Of a stretch of DNA of 8,775 nt, positions 7,243 through 8,775 are shown piece by piece. This stretch comes from Candidatus Bathyarchaeota archaeon. Lineage in GTDB: Archaea > Thermoproteota > Bathyarchaeia > TCS64. Under the pieces are notes generated by a model that was not told where the DNA came from, did not search any database, and worked only from the letters and a program-made list of their open reading frames with translations. Position 1 is the stretch's first letter, and each line of letters opens with the position of its first letter. Position numbers and translations under genes: made by a program. The stretch spans positions 1 through 8,775 of the forward strand of contig JABXKY010000285.1 in the NCBI GenBank assembly GCA_013619005.1. The letters run 5' to 3'.

Positions 7243-7919
7243 AAGAAAGCATGCTGAGAACCATAGAGGCTATCATCGCCCTCTCGGCTACCTACATGGC
7301 GGCGGTCACTATGGTGCAAACCACTCTCTATGGCAAGTTACTCGATAAGGTGTCTAACTACTTCGGGCCATCCTTAGACCCCTACCTATCCTACATTAGC
7401 ATCGGTATAATCTTCGGGGTTCTGTTCCTCTCATTCACTTTTTGGAGAAAGGGAGACGAGATCTGGTTCGGCCGACTATTCAACTTGAACATGCTCATGT
7501 TCTTCCCCGCGGTGTTGGACTTTAGCACATTCAACTGGGTTGGCCTCATCTTCGATCTGACGCCTATCCCTGGGGTCAGTGGGTTATGGGTCTTTGGAGT
7601 GGGTCTTCTTCTTCAGGTGACCTATTTGTCTCTTAGATACACGGTGCGATTTAGGTACACGAGGGAAGAGCTTGAAGGAAGAGGGGCAAACGAGGAGGAC
7701 ATCGACGCTGTAACACGTGGTCAGGTGGGTTATGTGATGCTCTTGGTGACTCTGACAATTGTGGCCACATCTATAGTCTACGTATCGATCCCATACATAA
7801 CTCAGTTTTCGGCGGACTGGCTGAGCACCCTTCCAGCGCCTCACATGCTAGTCGGACTATTTGTTGTGGTTTTGATAGCCGCTACCCTAATCTACTACCT
7901 CCGGAGCCAGGAAGATTAG
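7239..7919 (+). CDS. Polytopic membrane protein, last gene of the operon, function unknown
   Basis: I do not recognise this 226-residue protein. Six hydrophobic segments are visible, at about 10-30, 50-69, 80-97, 113-133, 163-186 and 200-220. A charged loop at 134-161 (RYTVRFRYTREELEG, NEEDIDAVTRG) is probably cytoplasmic by its basic residues. The C-terminus is short (RSQED). The start ATG 7239 overlaps the DUF58 stop in an ATGA, and GGTG at 7230-7233 gives a modest ribosome-binding site, so translation is coupled to DUF58. Its stop codon (TAG 7917-7919) overlaps the stop of the convergent purB gene. Being the third integral membrane product of the cluster suggests a subunit of one membrane complex, but no specific role can be read from the sequence. 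Confidence 0.75.
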   Translation: MKESMLRTIEAIIALSATYMAAVTMVQTTLYGKLLDKVSNYFGPSLDPYLSYISIGIIFGVLFLSFTFWRKGDEIWFGRLFNLNMLMFFPAVLDFSTFNWVGLIFDLTPIPGVSGLWVFGVGLLLQVTYLSLRYTVRFRYTREELEGRGANEEDIDAVTRGQVGYVMLLVTLTIVATSIVYVSIPYITQFSADWLSTLPAPHMLVGLFVVVLIAATLIYYLRSQED

Positions 7920-8775
7920 AGGATATCTCTAGGCTCATAGGAGGCGGCGTTTCTATTTCTTTCAAGTAGGTCACCGCATTTATCGATGACGGCGTCAATC
8001 TGCATGTCAGCGTTACCGATAAAGTGCTTTTTGTCAAGAAGAAGCGAGTTTAACAGTTCTTCCGTGATTCCAGCTTCCTTGAACACGGGCTCTGACGCAA
8101 GGTTGTTCATTAGACAATTACCCACTGATCCTTGCTCTCTCATGCTCAAAGCCTCGGCTATGGCGTGTTTCTTGATTATGCTGTGAGCCTCCTCGCGACC
8201 GATGCCACTCTTCACAGCTATAGCCAGTACCTCAGTGGTGGCCAAGAAAGGCAGATAACGGTCAACCTCTTTGGAAATAACAGCAGGATATGGCCCCATC
8301 TGGTTGAGCACGTTTAGCGTGGTCTCGATAATCCCATCACAAGCGTAGAATGCGTCAGGTAGAAGAACTCGCCTTATCGCTGAGCACGAAACATCGCCCT
8401 CCTCCCATTGGTCACCAGCGAGTCGGGAAGCGCCGTCGGCATACATCTTGATAAGCTCACTTAAGGCACAAATCCTCTCTGTGCTTCTTGTGTTCATCTT
8501 GTGGGGCATGATGCTACTTCCCACCTGTCCCACTCTGAACCCCTCCGTCACCAGTTCATAACCCGCCATGAGCCTCATGGTTTTTGCCATGTTCTCGCAT
8601 GCTGACGCTAGGGCAGCGAGATGTGAAATGAGCTTGTAGTCGAGGCTCCTAGGGTATACTTGACCCGGAGAGTCGAGTGTATTCTTGAATCCCAGCTCCT
8701 CAGCGATCATGACCTCCAGCTGCAGCGCCTTCTCCTGGCTTCCCAACAGTTTGCCCATGTCGAACTGGGTTCCAA
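7916..8775 (-). CDS. purB: Adenylosuccinate lyase, 5' end cut by the window edge
   Basis: Adenylosuccinate lyase of the fumarase/aspartase superfamily removes fumarate from SAICAR and from adenylosuccinate, serving both IMP and AMP synthesis in the cytosol. The C-terminal ~286 residues are present; about 170-190 at the N-terminus, including the general-acid His, lie beyond the window. The superfamily signature GSSIMPHKMN carries the flexible catalytic-loop Ser. It is followed by GDQWEEGDVSCSAIRR, DRYLPFLATTEVL and GREEAHSIIKKHA, which set this apart from fumarase and argininosuccinate lyase. The frame stays open from the ATG at 8758 to the window edge (GTQFD precedes it), so that Met is internal (FDMGKLLGSQEKA) and not the start. 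From memory, the DQW-EGDVSC and RYLPFLAT stretches look most like the long actinobacterial type of PurB. Its stop (TAA, 7918-7916) overlaps the stop of the convergent operon. Confidence 0.93.
   Translation of the reverse strand, partial: GTQFDMGKLLGSQEKALQLEVMIAEELGFKNTLDSPGQVYPRSLDYKLISHLAALASACENMAKTMRLMAGYELVTEGFRVGQVGSSIMPHKMNTRSTERICALSELIKMYADGASRLAGDQWEEGDVSCSAIRRVLLPDAFYACDGIIETTLNVLNQMGPYPAVISKEVDRYLPFLATTEVLAIAVKSGIGREEAHSIIKKHAIAEALSMREQGSVGNCLMNNLASEPVFKEAGITEELLNSLLLDKKHFIGNADMQIDAVIDKCGDLLERNRNAASYEPRDIL

Noticed and set aside
8756..8758. ATG at 8758 as the start of purB
   Set aside because: The frame continues open to the window edge (GTQFD before the Met), and superfamily members need about 170 more N-terminal residues, so the gene is truncated by the window and does not start here.

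Overview
The window looks archaeal. Arginine is written mostly as AGG/AGA, ATA is common for isoleucine, the first two genes of the main operon start with TTG and GTG, genes overlap or abut, and the divergent promoter region is AT-rich without a clear bacterial -35/-10 pair. The MoxR ATPase + DUF58 + transglutaminase-like + membrane protein layout is a widespread archaeal (and bacterial) arrangement. The lineage cannot be fixed from sequence alone; a mesophilic TACK-type, Asgard or related archaeon of middling GC is a reasonable guess.

Layout. (1) Positions 1-1245, minus strand: most of an arginine deiminase (arcA), missing only the C-terminal end that carries the catalytic Cys. It is clearly GC-richer than its neighbours. 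(2) 1246-1492: a 247-nt AT-rich divergent intergenic region holding promoters for both sides, a nested inverted repeat and four AACTAW hexamers. (3) 1493-7919, plus strand: a five-gene operon with junctions of -17, +2, +5 and -4 nt: transglutaminase-like/DUF4129 surface protein, polytopic membrane protein with a soluble tail, MoxR-family AAA+ ATPase, DUF58 protein, second polytopic membrane protein. (4) 7916-8775, minus strand: the C-terminal ~60% of adenylosuccinate lyase (purB), converging on the operon with a 4-nt overlap of the two stop codons.

How the genes may work together. MoxR ATPases act as chaperone-like remodellers that usually pair with vWA-fold partners such as DUF58 proteins; linked TgpA-like transglutaminase/DUF4129 proteins place the activity at the membrane and cell surface. 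Here the extracellular transglutaminase fold appears catalytically dead: the Cys position is Gly268 and the His position is Tyr309, while the Asp (D325) is kept. The DUF58 protein also lacks a canonical DxSxS metal site (it reads DSGVH). The cluster therefore looks like a membrane complex in which MoxR remodels or loads partners, with a non-enzymatic, probably N-glycosylated ligand-binding ectodomain outside. That is the most interesting hypothesis in this window. The flanking arcA and purB are metabolic genes with no evident link to the operon.
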